DNA of 64,000 nucleotides from Streptomyces alboflavus (GCF_000716675.1 NZ_JNXT01000045.1:1-64000), one strand, 5' to 3'; positions 54,984 through 64,000 are shown, numbered from the stretch's first letter. Notes: generated from the sequence alone by a model not told the origin. Numbers and translations: made by a program.

Positions 54984-56357
54984 TCAGCGCCGCTGTGCGC
55001 GCAGGACCAGCTTCTTCGGGTGCAGGGTGATGCCGACCTTGGTGGCCGTGTCGGTCGACTCGACCGGGCTGAGGCGCCACTTCGGCAGGACGGTGGCCAG
55101 GATCAGGGTCAGCTCCGCCAGACTGAAGTGATCCCCGGGGCACTTACGGTTGCCGACGCTGAACGGCATCATCGCGAACTCCGGGACGCTCGCGGCGCGT
55201 TCCGGATTCCAGCGGTCCGGGTCGAACTCCAGATGCCGCTCGAACGAACGCGGATCGCGCTGCATCGCGTACACGCTGTAGACGATGTCCGCGTCGGCCG
55301 GAATGCGATAGCCGCCGAGGTCGGTCTCGGCCACCGAGCGGCGCGTGAAAATCCACGCGGCCGGACGTATACGCATCGCCTCCGTGACGACATTGCGGGT
55401 GTGCGGCAGCTCCTTGAGATCGGCGAAGGCCACCGGGCGTCCCGACGCCACGGAATTTACTTCTTCAACCAACCGCCTTTCCTGCTCGGGGTGTTCGGTG
55501 AGCAGATGGAACGTCCACGCCAGCGTGGACGCGACATTCTCCGCGCCCGCGACGACGAGGGAGACCACATGGTCGTGGATCTCCTGATCGGCGAGCGGCT
55601 CTCCGGTTTCGTCGTGCGCGCGGAGCAATTCGGCCAGCAGGTCCTGTTCCTGGCCGGTGCCGAGGGCGCGGCGTTCGGCGATGATCTCGTCGACGAGCGC
55701 GTGCAGATCCGCGAGGGCGCGCTCGAAGCGCCGGTTGGCGGGGGTCGGCACCCGGTAGAGCGGGCCGACGGAGAGCACCATGCGGCGGTAGAGACCTTCG
55801 AAGACGGTGTGCAGCGAGTCGCTGATGCGGTCCGCCTTCTCGCCGATCGAGTCGACCTCCAGGAGCGAGCGGGACACGATGCGGACGGCGGTGCGGAACA
55901 TCTCCGCGCTCACGTCCACCGTGCTGCCGTGGTCCCAGCGGGCCGCCGTCGCCTGTGCCTCCTCGGCCATCACGCGCGCGTAGTCGGCGATGCGCTCGGG
56001 CCGGAATGCGGGCTGCATCATGCGCCGCTGGCGGCGGTGCACCTGGCCGTTGCTGGTGGCCACGCCCTTGCCGAGCAGGACCTCCAGGGTGTCCCAGAGG
56101 GGCCCGCCGACGATGTACTCCGGGCTCTTGAGCATCCGCCCGACCAGTTCGGGATCGTTCACCGCGTACGCGGTCTTCGGCCCCAGCCTGATCCGGACGA
56201 GATCTCCATGGTCACGCAGGGCGGCGAGGAAGCCGAGCGGGTCGCGCACCAGGTTCCAGGCGTGGCCGAGAACCGGTGCTCCGCCCTGCACCAGCGGTGG
56301 GGTGCGCAGCGGTGCGGTGGTCGCGGGTATCGCGGAGGCCGTGGATTCGACGGTCAT
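54984..56357 (-). CDS. CYP170-type cytochrome P450 (albaflavenone synthase)
   Basis: 457 residues. ExxR is E326-R329; the heme loop FSVGNRKCPGDH carries the axial Cys406. The I-helix reads AGAEN (270-274) with Asn where most P450s have Thr. The gene overlaps the terpene synthase stop by ATGA, exactly the sca5222-5223 arrangement in which CYP170A1 oxidises epi-isozizaene to albaflavenone. S. coelicolor CYP170A1 has also been reported to carry a second terpene synthase site; the acidic DETGEPLADQEIHD stretch (249-262) might correspond but I cannot verify this. Confidence 0.93.
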   Translation of the reverse strand: MTVESTASAIPATTAPLRTPPLVQGGAPVLGHAWNLVRDPLGFLAALRDHGDLVRIRLGPKTAYAVNDPELVGRMLKSPEYIVGGPLWDTLEVLLGKGVATSNGQVHRRQRRMMQPAFRPERIADYARVMAEEAQATAARWDHGSTVDVSAEMFRTAVRIVSRSLLEVDSIGEKADRISDSLHTVFEGLYRRMVLSVGPLYRVPTPANRRFERALADLHALVDEIIAERRALGTGQEQDLLAELLRAHDETGEPLADQEIHDHVVSLVVAGAENVASTLAWTFHLLTEHPEQERRLVEEVNSVASGRPVAFADLKELPHTRNVVTEAMRIRPAAWIFTRRSVAETDLGGYRIPADADIVYSVYAMQRDPRSFERHLEFDPDRWNPERAASVPEFAMMPFSVGNRKCPGDHFSLAELTLILATVLPKWRLSPVESTDTATKVGITLHPKKLVLRAQRR

Positions 56358-57469
56358 TCTTCACCACCAGAGGGATCGGTTTCTGCCAGGTCGGTGCTCG
56401 GGAATTCGGGGGCTGAGGCGTCGGAGACATACGGGGGAAGGGACCTGTCGTCCCAACTCTCGACGCGATACCTGCCGGATTCGTGGTGGAACCAGTACAC
56501 GGAACTGAACCAGTTCCGCATATTGAAGACACAGGATTGGAGCGCGGCTCCGATGCGCCTTCCGTAGGCGCCGTCCGCCGCCATTTCGTCGGCCAGCAGA
56601 AGGAGTTCAGGCTCCACCGCCAGGAAATCACCGACGCAGTCGCTCACGCGCCGGTGGACTTCCGCGACCGTCTCCTGGAGCGAGAGTCCCTCGTGCTGCA
56701 TGAGGGATATCCCGAGGTTGTGCACCTCGTCGCCCGCCAATTCCTTGGGGAGCGAGCAGAGGTCGTTGTACCAGGCGGAGAAATCCTGGGTCGCGAGCGC
56801 CGCCGCGCGATATGCCGGGTGCTTGCGGACGGCGTCCGGCAATTCGCAGCGCGCGGTGGGTTCGAGCAGATCGATCCACACCCAGTGCGCGAAGGTGAGG
56901 CGGCGCAGTTCCACGTACGCCTCGACGGCCGGGACGGTCCCGGTGCGCCGGTTGCCGAACTCGTGGTCGTAGGCGTCGATCACCGGGTGGAAGTGCCGGG
57001 CGAACCGCGCGTTCCAGCGTGGCCCGAGGTGCGAGTAGAGCCTCAGGACGCAGTCCGCGAAGCCCGCGACCAGTGGGTCCGGATGGGTCAGTTGCTGCCG
57101 TGGGTGCTCCAGGGTCGCGTGCAGCCCTTGGCACAGCCGCCGCCACTGCGCCGTCCTGCCGTGCACCGCGTCGCGGTCGTGCCGGTCGTCCCAGCCGAAG
57201 AACCAGGAGCTCAAGTCCGCGATGGCGGCGAGCAGTTCGTCAGGGGCGCCGATGTAGTACCCGGCGACCAGGTCGGTGTAGCAAAGGCTGTCGGCATATG
57301 CCGCAACCTTGTCGGGGGGCATGAGCCGCTTTTCCAGGAGCCATGCCCGCGAGTTCTCCTGAAGCTTTGGCCAATACGGATGCAGATGACGAGGAAACTC
57401 CGACTCCACCACCGGAAGGGCCAGTGGGGGCGGTACGGATACCGCCCGCGTTCGAACGGCTGGACGCAT
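56354..57469 (-). CDS. Epi-isozizaene synthase (sesquiterpene cyclase)
   Basis: 371 residues. Cyclises farnesyl diphosphate to epi-isozizaene, the first step to the antibiotic albaflavenone. The Asp-rich motif is DDRHD (94-98), and the NSE triad reads NDLCSLPKE (235-243); both match the S. coelicolor enzyme, with which the core aligns well by eye. The start is uncertain: ATG 57469 gives a length close to the known 361 residues, but in-frame starts exist up to 57619 and no strong ribosome site is seen. Co-translated with the P450. Confidence 0.93.
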   Translation of the reverse strand: MRPAVRTRAVSVPPPLALPVVESEFPRHLHPYWPKLQENSRAWLLEKRLMPPDKVAAYADSLCYTDLVAGYYIGAPDELLAAIADLSSWFFGWDDRHDRDAVHGRTAQWRRLCQGLHATLEHPRQQLTHPDPLVAGFADCVLRLYSHLGPRWNARFARHFHPVIDAYDHEFGNRRTGTVPAVEAYVELRRLTFAHWVWIDLLEPTARCELPDAVRKHPAYRAAALATQDFSAWYNDLCSLPKELAGDEVHNLGISLMQHEGLSLQETVAEVHRRVSDCVGDFLAVEPELLLLADEMAADGAYGRRIGAALQSCVFNMRNWFSSVYWFHHESGRYRVESWDDRSLPPYVSDASAPEFPSTDLAETDPSGGEE

Positions 57470-57896
57470 CGGCCCGGCCGGCTTGCGGCGTTGCCGCGGG
57501 ACGCGTTCCGCCGCATATGCCGGAAGCCTTGTCGGTACCCGTGCCGTCCGGTCCGACTGCGAAGTGCTGTGTGAGGAAGCAGGCACGAACAAACCCCTCT
57601 CGACCGCCTGAGGACACACGCCCCTCCCGCCGTGCCGGGCGCGCGCCGTTGCGTATCCCCGCGCTTTCCATTCAGCACCACAACTGACCGTTCAGGGAAC
57701 AGATTTGCGCCATTCACTACCCCGGTGTGCCGAGAACATCCCCTTACGTGACTGAATCTGGATCATCGGCGTCCGATCGTGGGCTAGTCCTGTCCGGTTC
57801 TGCACGGGTACGCCAACGGCCCCTGGTCAGTGGGGTGTTCCCGACCAGGGGCCGCTGCTGTCACGTACTGCTCGTGCGCCTCAACCGGTGCGCACT
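57470..57896. other. Region upstream of the terpene synthase, with a terminator
   Basis: A 427-bp gap, of which up to 150 bp could encode an N-terminal extension of the cyclase. A 12-bp hairpin (57817-57828 with 57843-57854) near the def stop is the probable def terminator. GC drops around 57660-57760, the likely promoter zone; no specific promoter motif was recognised. Confidence 0.6.
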
Positions 57897-58547
57897 TCAG
57901 TCATTCGGCACCACGGGGTAGCGCGGTGTGCCCTCTTCCATCTGCCGCAGCGCGTCCTTGCGCTCCCGCTTGGAGAGACGGTCGATGTAGAGATACCCGT
58001 ACAGGTGGTCCGTCTCGTGCTGCAGGCAGCGGGCGAAGTAGCCGGTGCCGCGCACCTTGATGGCGTTGCCCTGCTCGTCCTGACCGGTGACGACCGCGTA
58101 GTCCGGGCGGGCCAGGTCCGCGTACGCCGTGGGCACGGACAGGCAGCCCTCGCCCGACTCGTCGAGGTGGCGCCGGTCGGCGGGCAGCTCCTCGAGCACG
58201 GGGTTGCACACCACGCCGACGTGCCGGACGCCGTCGTCGTCCATGCAGTCGTAGACGAAGACCTTCAGGTCCACGCCGATCTGGTTGGCGGCAAGGCCCA
58301 CGCCCTGCGCGGTGCGCTGGCTGGCGAACATGTCGTCGACGAGCTTCGCGAGGTCGTCGTCGAAGGCGGTGACGTCCTTGCACTCCTTGTGCAGGACCGG
58401 GTTGCCGACGACCGTGATCGGCCGGGACGTGCCGCGCTCGCGGTGGGCCGTCTCGCGCTCCTCGGCGTCCTCGGTGTCGACGACGAAGCCCTCGTCGTCG
58501 ACCGGGAGCACTCCACCCGTGAAACTCTGCTCAGTGTCCTGCGCCAT
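57897..58547 (-). CDS. def: Peptide deformylase
   Basis: 216 residues. Motif 1 [10 protein letters not shown] (82-91), motif 2 EGCLS (133-137, metal Cys135) and motif 3 QHETDH (176-181, His177 and His181 with catalytic Glu178) are complete. It removes the N-formyl group from nascent proteins. A 40-residue acidic N-terminal extension is unusual compared with E. coli PDF but common in Streptomyces. ATG at 58547. Other def copies are likely elsewhere in the genome. Confidence 0.95.
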   Translation of the reverse strand: MAQDTEQSFTGGVLPVDDEGFVVDTEDAEERETAHRERGTSRPITVVGNPVLHKECKDVTAFDDDLAKLVDDMFASQRTAQGVGLAANQIGVDLKVFVYDCMDDDGVRHVGVVCNPVLEELPADRRHLDESGEGCLSVPTAYADLARPDYAVVTGQDEQGNAIKVRGTGYFARCLQHETDHLYGYLYIDRLSKRERKDALRQMEEGTPRYPVVPND

Positions 58548-58653
58548 GTCCGCCGTATGCCTTCTTCCTGGGACTTCCTGGGAACCGCTGCCTGTGGTGC
58601 CCGTACAGGGTACGGCGTCCGCACTCACCGGACGGGCCCGCTGCGCCCAGGGG

Positions 58654-59634
58654 CTAGCAGACCTCTTCCAGGTCCCGCCAGTCCCGTGAGTCCGGGCTGT
58701 CGGCCACCCAGCCGTCCAGGAGTCCCCGCACCAGCCCGGCCGGCGCGGCAAGACCGCACTCGCGCTCCGGCACCCACAGCGCCCCCGGGCTGCGGTGCCC
58801 GAGCGGACCCGGGTGCCCGGGCTCGCTGTGGTCGTGGGGGTCCAGGTGCTCCCCGTCCCCCTCGTCGCTCGGCATCCGCGACTCCGAGCACATCCGGCAC
58901 AGCAGCCGCACGGACGACGACCAGTCCTCGGCGGCGAACCCGGCGTCGGCGGCGAGCCGCTCCAGGGCGTCCCTGTCCTCCTCGGTGGCGGCCTCCAAGA
59001 GGACCACCCACGTGGGCACCGGCGAGGGCGCCCACAGCTCGATCTCGTCGAAGACGGGGTACGCGTGCCCGGCGGCCGTGGTCCGCTCACCGTGCGGCAC
59101 CCCGTCGTGCAGGACGACCTCGCCCCAGCGGCGCCCGGAGGACGGCAGCGGGATGGAGAGCACCTCTATCCGCGCCGGGTCCAGCCTGCGGCCCCACACG
59201 ACCTCCGCCTCGCCCTCCGGCGAGAGCCGCACGGCCGCGCTGCCCAGCTCCATGCCCATGGGTTCACCCGTGGCGGCGACACCGCCGGGCACCTTCAGGC
59301 CGTACGCCTGCCAGGCGCGGCGCGCGAGCGGCCAGTCCTGGAGCGCGGTCGCCGCGATGCCCACGTTCCACCAGTCGGGGGCCCCGGCGGAGCGGTCGAG
59401 CAGCGCCACGGCCCTGAGGCCCGCGGCCCGCGCCTGCTCCCAGTCGTGCCGGAACTTGTGCAGGAGCGCGAGGTTGAACCAGGACTCCGACAGCCAGGGT
59501 TCGAGATCGGCGGCGCGTGTCAGGAGTGCGCCCGCGTCCTCGTAGCGGCCGTCGCCGATGAGCGTGAACGCCCGGTCGGTGGCCTGCCGCCAGGAGGCGG
59601 AGGGCCGGTGCCGTCCCTTGCCGAAGATCCTCAC
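58654..59634 (-). CDS. Tetratricopeptide-repeat protein
   Basis: 326 residues from GTG 59634, chosen because the conserved-looking start [15 protein letters not shown] follows; ATG 59736 would add 34 residues. Two TPR-like units lie at about 17-90 ([47 protein letters not shown], named in part: [10 protein letters not shown]). A long C-terminal domain with FDEIELWAP and [16 protein letters not shown] and a Cys pair (RLLCRMC) follows. Function is unknown; a His/Asp-rich [12 protein letters not shown] stretch near the end might bind metal. Confidence 0.8.
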   Translation of the reverse strand: MRIFGKGRHRPSASWRQATDRAFTLIGDGRYEDAGALLTRAADLEPWLSESWFNLALLHKFRHDWEQARAAGLRAVALLDRSAGAPDWWNVGIAATALQDWPLARRAWQAYGLKVPGGVAATGEPMGMELGSAAVRLSPEGEAEVVWGRRLDPARIEVLSIPLPSSGRRWGEVVLHDGVPHGERTTAAGHAYPVFDEIELWAPSPVPTWVVLLEAATEEDRDALERLAADAGFAAEDWSSSVRLLCRMCSESRMPSDEGDGEHLDPHDHSEPGHPGPLGHRSPGALWVPERECGLAAPAGLVRGLLDGWVADSPDSRDWRDLEEVC

Positions 59635-59798
59635 GATTCCCGCCTGCCAGCTCTTGTCGGGGTTTCCCCGCTGCCGTGCTGTCGCGCTTCCGCGCTTCCT
59701 TCGCATCCAACCACGGACCGTCGGACGGCCGCTCATTACCCATGGGTTACCCAGCTGGGCGCGGGGTCAGACGGCCCGTGGCACACACCACCACGCCG

Positions 59799-61139
59799 TC
59801 ACCCGCGCTCCCCCGCGGGCCCCCTGCCAAGCCCGTCGGGGCCCTCCTGGGACGGCTCCGGCGGCCCGGGGACCTGCCGCCGCTCACCCGGCCGCCCGCG
59901 GCCTCGCGCGAGCACCCGTGCCAGGGCCTCCACGACCTCCGGCTGGTACTCCCTGCCGGTGCCGAGGCGCAGCCGCTCCAGTGCGCTGAGCGGCCCTTGT
60001 GGCCCGTGTTCCCGAGCCATCTCGTCGTATGCGTTCGCGACGCGCACGATGCGCGCGGTGAGCGGCTGGTCGCGGAACGGATCGGCCTGGCGCTCCACGA
60101 CCACGGCGACGTCGGCGGCGCCACCTGTCTGGCGTACGACGGCGCCGCCGAGCAGGGCGATCCGGCGCTGCTCGGCCTCCGGCAGGGCCGCGGTGGCGCC
60201 CGCCGGGACGGGGTCGACGAGGGAGAGCTGGCCGATGTCGTGCAGCAGGGCGGCGTGCTCGAGGACGCCCAGGTCGGCTCCGGAGAGGCCCAGCTCGCGG
60301 CCGGTGGCGCGGCTGAGGTCGGCGACGCGGCGCGCGTGTCCTGCCGGGGTGTACCCGGCGATCTCGGTGGCGCGGGCCAGGGAGGCGATGGTCTGCCGGT
60401 AGGTGGTCCGGACGGCCGCGTACCGGCGGAAGGCCAGCTGGGTCAGGAGCAGCGGCAGACTGAAGACGGGCAGCGCCCACAGACCGGCCACGGCGACCGC
60501 GAGCGCCATCACGGCCCCCGTCGCGCACACGGCGGACCCGATCCCGGCCATGCCCCGCAGCTCGTCCCGCAGCAGCGGCCCGAACGGCCACCCCGACCTG
60601 GCGTGCGCCATGGCGGCGGCGAGCACGGCGTCGCACAGGGCGGTGAGCGCGAGGAGGGTCACGATGACGGCGGCGTACCCGGGGCCGTGTCCGGCGAGGG
60701 CCTCCAACCGCCCGGAGTTGTACAGGGGTTGGAAGCACAGCGCGGCGAAGGCCACGGCGAGGACCCGGCGGGCGATGTGGTCGGGGGACGGGCCGCGGCC
60801 GAGCGCCACGTGCGGCACGGCCGCGACCAGGCCCGCTGCGACGACGACGGCGACGACCTGCAGCACCCCGTGGTGCGTCGGCCGCCCACCGCACTCGCCG
60901 AGCAGGGCGTACGCGAGCGCGCCCGCGGACCCGAGCGGCGCGGGCTCCCGCTCCGCGCCGCTCCCCCACCGCGCCAGCTCCCCGACGGCTATGAGCACCC
61001 CGAAGGCCAGCGCGACCCCGGGCTCCTCGGCCCCGCTCCAGAGGGTCGCCCCCAGCGCCCCGGCGGCGACGAGCCCGGCGGCCCCGCGCACCGCACCCGG
61101 CACGGCGGCGGGCAGCCGCGGCCCACGGCGGGCGGTCAC
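59799..61139 (-). CDS. Membrane protein with degenerate HD domain
   Basis: 446 residues. Several N-terminal membrane helices (about 10-230) precede an HD-like domain. The HD pair survives as LLHDIGQ, but the downstream Lys of HD-x-G-K is Gln, the HHE motif is missing (VVVERQ) and no GYP signature exists, so c-di-GMP hydrolysis is doubtful; it may bind nucleotide or regulate its partner. GTG 61139 overlaps the stop of the upstream HD-GYP gene (GTGA). Confidence 0.85.
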   Translation of the reverse strand: MTARRGPRLPAAVPGAVRGAAGLVAAGALGATLWSGAEEPGVALAFGVLIAVGELARWGSGAEREPAPLGSAGALAYALLGECGGRPTHHGVLQVVAVVVAAGLVAAVPHVALGRGPSPDHIARRVLAVAFAALCFQPLYNSGRLEALAGHGPGYAAVIVTLLALTALCDAVLAAAMAHARSGWPFGPLLRDELRGMAGIGSAVCATGAVMALAVAVAGLWALPVFSLPLLLTQLAFRRYAAVRTTYRQTIASLARATEIAGYTPAGHARRVADLSRATGRELGLSGADLGVLEHAALLHDIGQLSLVDPVPAGATAALPEAEQRRIALLGGAVVRQTGGAADVAVVVERQADPFRDQPLTARIVRVANAYDEMAREHGPQGPLSALERLRLGTGREYQPEVVEALARVLARGRGRPGERRQVPGPPEPSQEGPDGLGRGPAGERG

Positions 61140-62491
61140 CGGCGGAGGGGGCGGAACGCTTCGGGGAGGTGCGGGGCGGCGCCGGGGCGGGCTTCGGGGG
61201 CGGGCGCGGGGCCGTCCGGCGGGACGTCGTCCAGCGGGGCGCTCCCCGCCGTCACCTCCGAGTCCCACCCGTGCCGGTCCAGGGCCCGCACCAGCGCCCC
61301 GACCATCGCCGCGTCGAACTGGGCCCCGGCGCAGCGCCGCAGTTCGGCGAGGGCGGCGGGGACGGGGCGTGCGCGGCGGTAGGAGCGGGACGAGGTCATG
61401 GCGTCGAAGGCGTCGGCGACGGCCACCACGCGGGCGGACTCGGGGATCTGGGTGCCGGTCAGGCCGTAGGGGTAGCCGCTGCCGTCGATGCGTTCGTGGT
61501 GGTGCAGGATCGCCGCCCGCGCGTCGCCGAGGAAGCCGATGCCGCGGACCATCTCGTGCCCGTACTCGGGGTGCAGCTCGATCACCCGGCGCTCCTGCGG
61601 TGTCAGGGGCCCCTCCTTGCGCAGAAGGCGGGTGGGGACGCCGAGTTTGCCGACGTCGTGCAGGATCCCGGCGAAGCGGAGGACCTCCACGCGCTCGTCG
61701 GGCATGCCGAGTTCGCGGGCGATCAGGACGGCGGCGCGGCCGACGCGCTCGCTGTGGCCGCGGGTGTAGCGGTCCTTGATGTCGACGGCCTGCACGAGGG
61801 CGCGGATGGTGGCCTGGTGGGCGGCGCGTTCGCGGTGGTACTGGGCGAACACCCAGCACGAGACGCCCATCGGGAGCAGGACGAGGAGGGCCGCGGGCGG
61901 GCCGTAGGGGCTCTGCCACAGGACGGCCATCATCAGCCCGGCGAGGCCGTGCACCGCGACGGGCGCGAGGGAGCGGGGCAGCGTGCCCTGCCAGGCCGTC
62001 CGCGCGGGCACCCGCTCCGCCGTCACGAGGATGCCGCCGTCGAGCGCGGCGAGGACCCCGGCGAAGGCGAGCACGGCGGCCGCGGCGGGCAGCAGGACGT
62101 ACGGGAAGTGGGGCGCCGACGCGGCCCCGGGGCCTTCGAGGGCCGCGTACGCCTGTCCGGCGGCCCAGGCGGCCAGGGCGAGCTGCGCCGCGCGCCAGGC
62201 CCGGCGCAGCCACCGCGGGCGCCGCTCGACGCGGGCGCAGAGGGCTCCCGGCACGGCGACGAGGGCGGCGGCCGCGGGCGGCAGCAGGAAGACGCCGGCG
62301 AGCAGGACGGGGAAGAACGTGCGGGCGGCGACGCCGTGCCGCACGGCGCGCTCGCCCCCGGCGTACAGGGCGGCGAGCAGCGCGACGACGGTCCACCGGG
62401 TGCCCGGGCCGAGCGCGGGCGCGACGCAGGCGCCGCCGCCGAGGGCGACGCACAGGACGTATCCGCGGGCCCGTGCCGGAACCGAGCGCAT
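61136..62491 (-). CDS. Membrane HD-GYP domain protein (candidate c-di-GMP phosphodiesterase)
   Basis: 451 residues. About seven membrane helices (residues 10-225) form a membrane sensor or anchor, then a complete HD-GYP domain: ILHDVGKLGVP, HPEYGHEMV, ILHHHERIDGSGYPYGLTG. HD-GYP enzymes hydrolyse c-di-GMP or related cyclic dinucleotides. ATG 62491 follows GGGGGAGGAGG. It lies between rsrA and its degenerate HD partner, which is translationally coupled. Confidence 0.9.
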   Translation of the reverse strand: MRSVPARARGYVLCVALGGGACVAPALGPGTRWTVVALLAALYAGGERAVRHGVAARTFFPVLLAGVFLLPPAAAALVAVPGALCARVERRPRWLRRAWRAAQLALAAWAAGQAYAALEGPGAASAPHFPYVLLPAAAAVLAFAGVLAALDGGILVTAERVPARTAWQGTLPRSLAPVAVHGLAGLMMAVLWQSPYGPPAALLVLLPMGVSCWVFAQYHRERAAHQATIRALVQAVDIKDRYTRGHSERVGRAAVLIARELGMPDERVEVLRFAGILHDVGKLGVPTRLLRKEGPLTPQERRVIELHPEYGHEMVRGIGFLGDARAAILHHHERIDGSGYPYGLTGTQIPESARVVAVADAFDAMTSSRSYRRARPVPAALAELRRCAGAQFDAAMVGALVRALDRHGWDSEVTAGSAPLDDVPPDGPAPAPEARPGAAPHLPEAFRPLRR

Positions 62492-62676
62492 GGCCGCCTC
62501 CTCCCCCGATCCAGGTCCGGAGATCCGGAGACTAGAACGGGGTTCTGGCATGCCACGGCTCGCAGCCGCGAATTAGCACCTTCGAGTGAGAAAGCGCGTG
62601 AGAAAGAAGAGAAACGAACGTACGACGGCCGAATTACGCCGCCCGGATCAAGACCCGGGGGGCGAGACAGCTCAGA

Positions 62677-62985
62677 TCAGGCCGTGCCGTCCACCGGCGT
62701 CGCCGTCAGGTCCTGGTCGGGCACCGCCTGGCCCGAGCGGATCAGGTCGATCCGGCCCATGACCTTGGCCCGCAGGTCGGCGGGCACGTCGTCCTGGCCG
62801 CAGCAGCGCTTCACCAGCTTCTTGACCGCCTGCTCGAGGCCGTACTTCTCCAGGCACGGAGAGCACTCCTCGAAGTGCGTCTCGAACTTGGTGCAGTCGC
62901 TGTCCGGCATCTCGTGGTCCAGGAACTCATAGAGATGATCCAGGACCTCACTGCAGTCAGTCTCGTGCGGCTCTTCGCAGCTCAT
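62677..62985 (-). CDS. rsrA: Zinc-dependent anti-sigma factor RsrA
   Basis: 102 residues. Cys3, Cys11, Cys31, His37, Cys41, Cys44, Cys61 and Cys62 sit at the same positions as in S. coelicolor RsrA. His37-Cys41-Cys44 with Cys11 form the zinc site; oxidation to a Cys11-Cys44 disulfide releases SigR. ATG 62985 overlaps the sigR stop (ATGA). Confidence 0.98.
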   Translation of the reverse strand: MSCEEPHETDCSEVLDHLYEFLDHEMPDSDCTKFETHFEECSPCLEKYGLEQAVKKLVKRCCGQDDVPADLRAKVMGRIDLIRSGQAVPDQDLTATPVDGTA

Positions 62986-63656
62986 GAGCCCGAGCCTTTC
63001 GCTTCGTTCGACTCTCCGGCACCGGCCGGGACCAGGCCGCGGTCACGCGCGTAGTCCTCCAGCATGCCGCGGAGTTGGCGGCGGCCGCGGTGAAGACGGG
63101 ACATCACCGTACCGATGGGTGTACCCATGATGTCGGCGATCTCCTTGTACGCAAAGCCCTCTACGTCCGCGAGATAGACGGCGATGCGGAATTCCTCCGG
63201 AATCGCCTGCAGCGCGTTCTTCACGTCGGAGTCCGGCAGGTGGTCCAGCGCCTGCGACTCGGCCGAGCGCAGACCCGTGGACATGTGCGACTCGGCGCGC
63301 GCGAGCTGCCAGTCCTCGATCTCCTCGGCGGCGCTGCGCTGGGGCTCGCGCTGCTTCTTGCGGTACGAGTTGATGAACGTGTTCGTGAGGATCCGGTACA
63401 GCCACGCCTTGAGGTTGGTGCCCTCGCGGAACTGGTGGAACGACGCGTACGCCTTCGCGTAGGTCTCCTGCACCAGGTCCTCCGCGTCCGCCGGGTTGCG
63501 CGTCATGCGCAGCGCCGCGGAGTACATCTGGTCGAGGAACGTCAGGGCGTCCCGCTCGAAGCGGGCCGTGCGCTGCGCGGCCGTCTCCTCGGGCTGCCCG
63601 GACTGCTCGGCGTGGCCGTTCTCGGTCCCTGCGTCGGTCCCAGTGACCGGACCCAC
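62982..63656 (-). CDS. sigR: Thiol-stress ECF sigma factor SigR
   Basis: 224 residues from GTG 63656. Region 2 ([22 protein letters not shown]) and region 4 ([26 protein letters not shown]) are intact. It activates thioredoxin, proteolysis and thiol genes during disulfide stress. An ATG at 63821 lies exactly 55 codons upstream in frame, the size of the known unstable SigR' isoform extension in S. coelicolor. A SigR-type promoter at 63870-63895 would transcribe that longer form. Confidence 0.97.
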   Translation of the reverse strand: MGPVTGTDAGTENGHAEQSGQPEETAAQRTARFERDALTFLDQMYSAALRMTRNPADAEDLVQETYAKAYASFHQFREGTNLKAWLYRILTNTFINSYRKKQREPQRSAAEEIEDWQLARAESHMSTGLRSAESQALDHLPDSDVKNALQAIPEEFRIAVYLADVEGFAYKEIADIMGTPIGTVMSRLHRGRRQLRGMLEDYARDRGLVPAGAGESNEAKGSGS

Positions 63657-63821
63657 CTCCTCCAACGACGTGGCGGGTCCGAAAGCGGCCCCACTCGAAT
63701 CGGAGGATAGACGACGACCCCCTCCGCGCGCCGCCCGAATAGGAGCGGCCTTGGGCGCGCTCAGCACCGTCCACTCCAGGTCAGAGGTGGTGGAGCGGTT
63801 CGGGCAGATGGTCGGTCCCAT
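63657..63821 (-). other. 55-codon extension encoding the SigR' isoform
   Basis: In-frame upstream part of sigR from ATG 63821 to GTG 63656. In S. coelicolor this extension makes an inducible, short-lived sigma. The residues ([17 protein letters not shown] start) are polar and basic, with Gly/Arg-rich middle. Confidence 0.85.
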
Positions 63822-63869
63822 GCGGTGGGCTCCCTCTCGTACGAACGGCTGTCGGGGTCTGCTGGCGAC

Positions 63870-63895
63870 AACAGCCGTCACGCACCCAACATTCC
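63870..63895 (-). promoter_or_regulatory. SigR-dependent promoter of sigR-rsrA
   Basis: On the minus strand GGAAT (63895-63891), 18 bases, then GTT (63872-63870), an exact SigR consensus. It lies within the last codons of the upstream hydrolase gene and about 50 bp before the SigR' ATG, giving positive autoregulation. Confidence 0.92.
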
Positions 63896-64000
63896 CGCCC
63901 ACCGCGCGACGGCGTCCGTGATGCGTTTCACTGCCTCGTCCTGTCCGATGTCCGCCCTTTTCGGCACGGCGAAGGAGTGATCGCCGAAGGGGATCTCGAC
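63878..64000 (-). CDS. Alpha/beta hydrolase family protein, C-terminal 40 residues (partial)
   Basis: The window edge cuts this gene; its start lies beyond 64000. The visible end reads [15 protein letters not shown], then a C-terminal helix to WAGMLGA. Gly-Asp-His-Ser-Phe is the catalytic-His loop of KANL3/Tex30-like or dienelactone hydrolase-like alpha/beta hydrolases. Its stop overlaps the SigR promoter, so it may also be co-transcribed into sigR. Confidence 0.8.
   Translation of the reverse strand, partial: VEIPFGDHSFAVPKRADIGQDEAVKRITDAVARWAGMLGA

Noticed and set aside
57470..57619. Fifty extra N-terminal residues on epi-isozizaene synthase
   Set aside because: Not part of the known enzyme and Arg/Pro/Ser-rich; kept only as an alternative start.
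59634..59650. SigR promoter GGGAAT upstream of the TPR gene
   Set aside because: GGGAAT is present but no GTT follows at 16-19 bases, and it overlaps the start codon.

Overview
The window is about 64 kb of very GC-rich, gene-dense actinobacterial chromosome and almost certainly comes from a Streptomyces. The evidence is GTG/TTG starts, AAGGAGG-type ribosome sites, ATGA/GTGA stop-start overlaps, and a set of diagnostic genes: sodN, wblE, sigH with its anti-sigma gene, dasABC-dasR, nrdABS behind a B12 riboswitch, the albaflavenone gene pair and sigR-rsrA. From memory the order resembles the S. coelicolor core region around SCO5215-SCO5263. I could not run an alignment, so that synteny is recalled rather than computed. 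I see no insertion sequence, prophage, CRISPR array, tRNA or rRNA.

Layout. 0-6.4 kb: a TetR regulator, a DUF4097-PadR operon, a small HTH/Clp-N operon behind paired palindromes, and a zinc-type oxidoreductase. 6.4-11 kb: malic enzyme and a polar amino acid ABC transporter. 11-20.7 kb: methyltransferase, CGNR regulator, nickel superoxide dismutase with its maturation protease, a TetM/OtrA-like GTPase, an ECF41 sigma factor with a matching promoter, a HAD hydrolase with a lipoprotein, and small enzymes. 21-24 kb: a family 2B encapsulin (cyclic-nucleotide-binding shell, EshA-like) with a polyprenyl synthase as candidate cargo. 24-34 kb: amidase, PLP enzyme, CPA1 antiporter, the sigH operon, lipid kinase, wblE and a PdtaS-like histidine kinase.

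34.2-44.4 kb: a divergent TetR/SDR pair, then the amino-sugar region: SIS isomerase-like protein, nagB, GH3 hexosaminidase, DasC, DasB, DasA and the GntR master regulator DasR, with several DasR-type operators. There is no ATPase gene in the cluster, as expected if a shared MsiK-type ATPase is used. 44.5-48.9 kb: carboxylate uptake (CstA plus YbdD-like, then DUF3311 plus an SSS symporter). 49-55 kb: a lipoprotein, a cobalamin riboswitch and class Ia ribonucleotide reductase with its AraC-like regulator. 55-57.5 kb: epi-isozizaene synthase and its CYP170-type P450. 57.9-64 kb: peptide deformylase, a TPR protein, a tandem HD/HD-GYP pair, and the thiol-stress system RsrA-SigR, whose SigR-type promoter lies inside the 3' end of an upstream hydrolase gene.

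The genes are ordinary Streptomyces core genes; the less usual material is regulatory or structural. The main items are a leaderless promoter built into two palindromes (4838-4891), a 50-bp perfect inverted repeat after sigH (29910-30013), an RBS-sequestering hairpin before cstA, several private tandem repeats (periods 15, 13, 34 and 23 bp), the cNMP-binding encapsulin operon, and an HD-GYP protein coupled to a degenerate HD partner.
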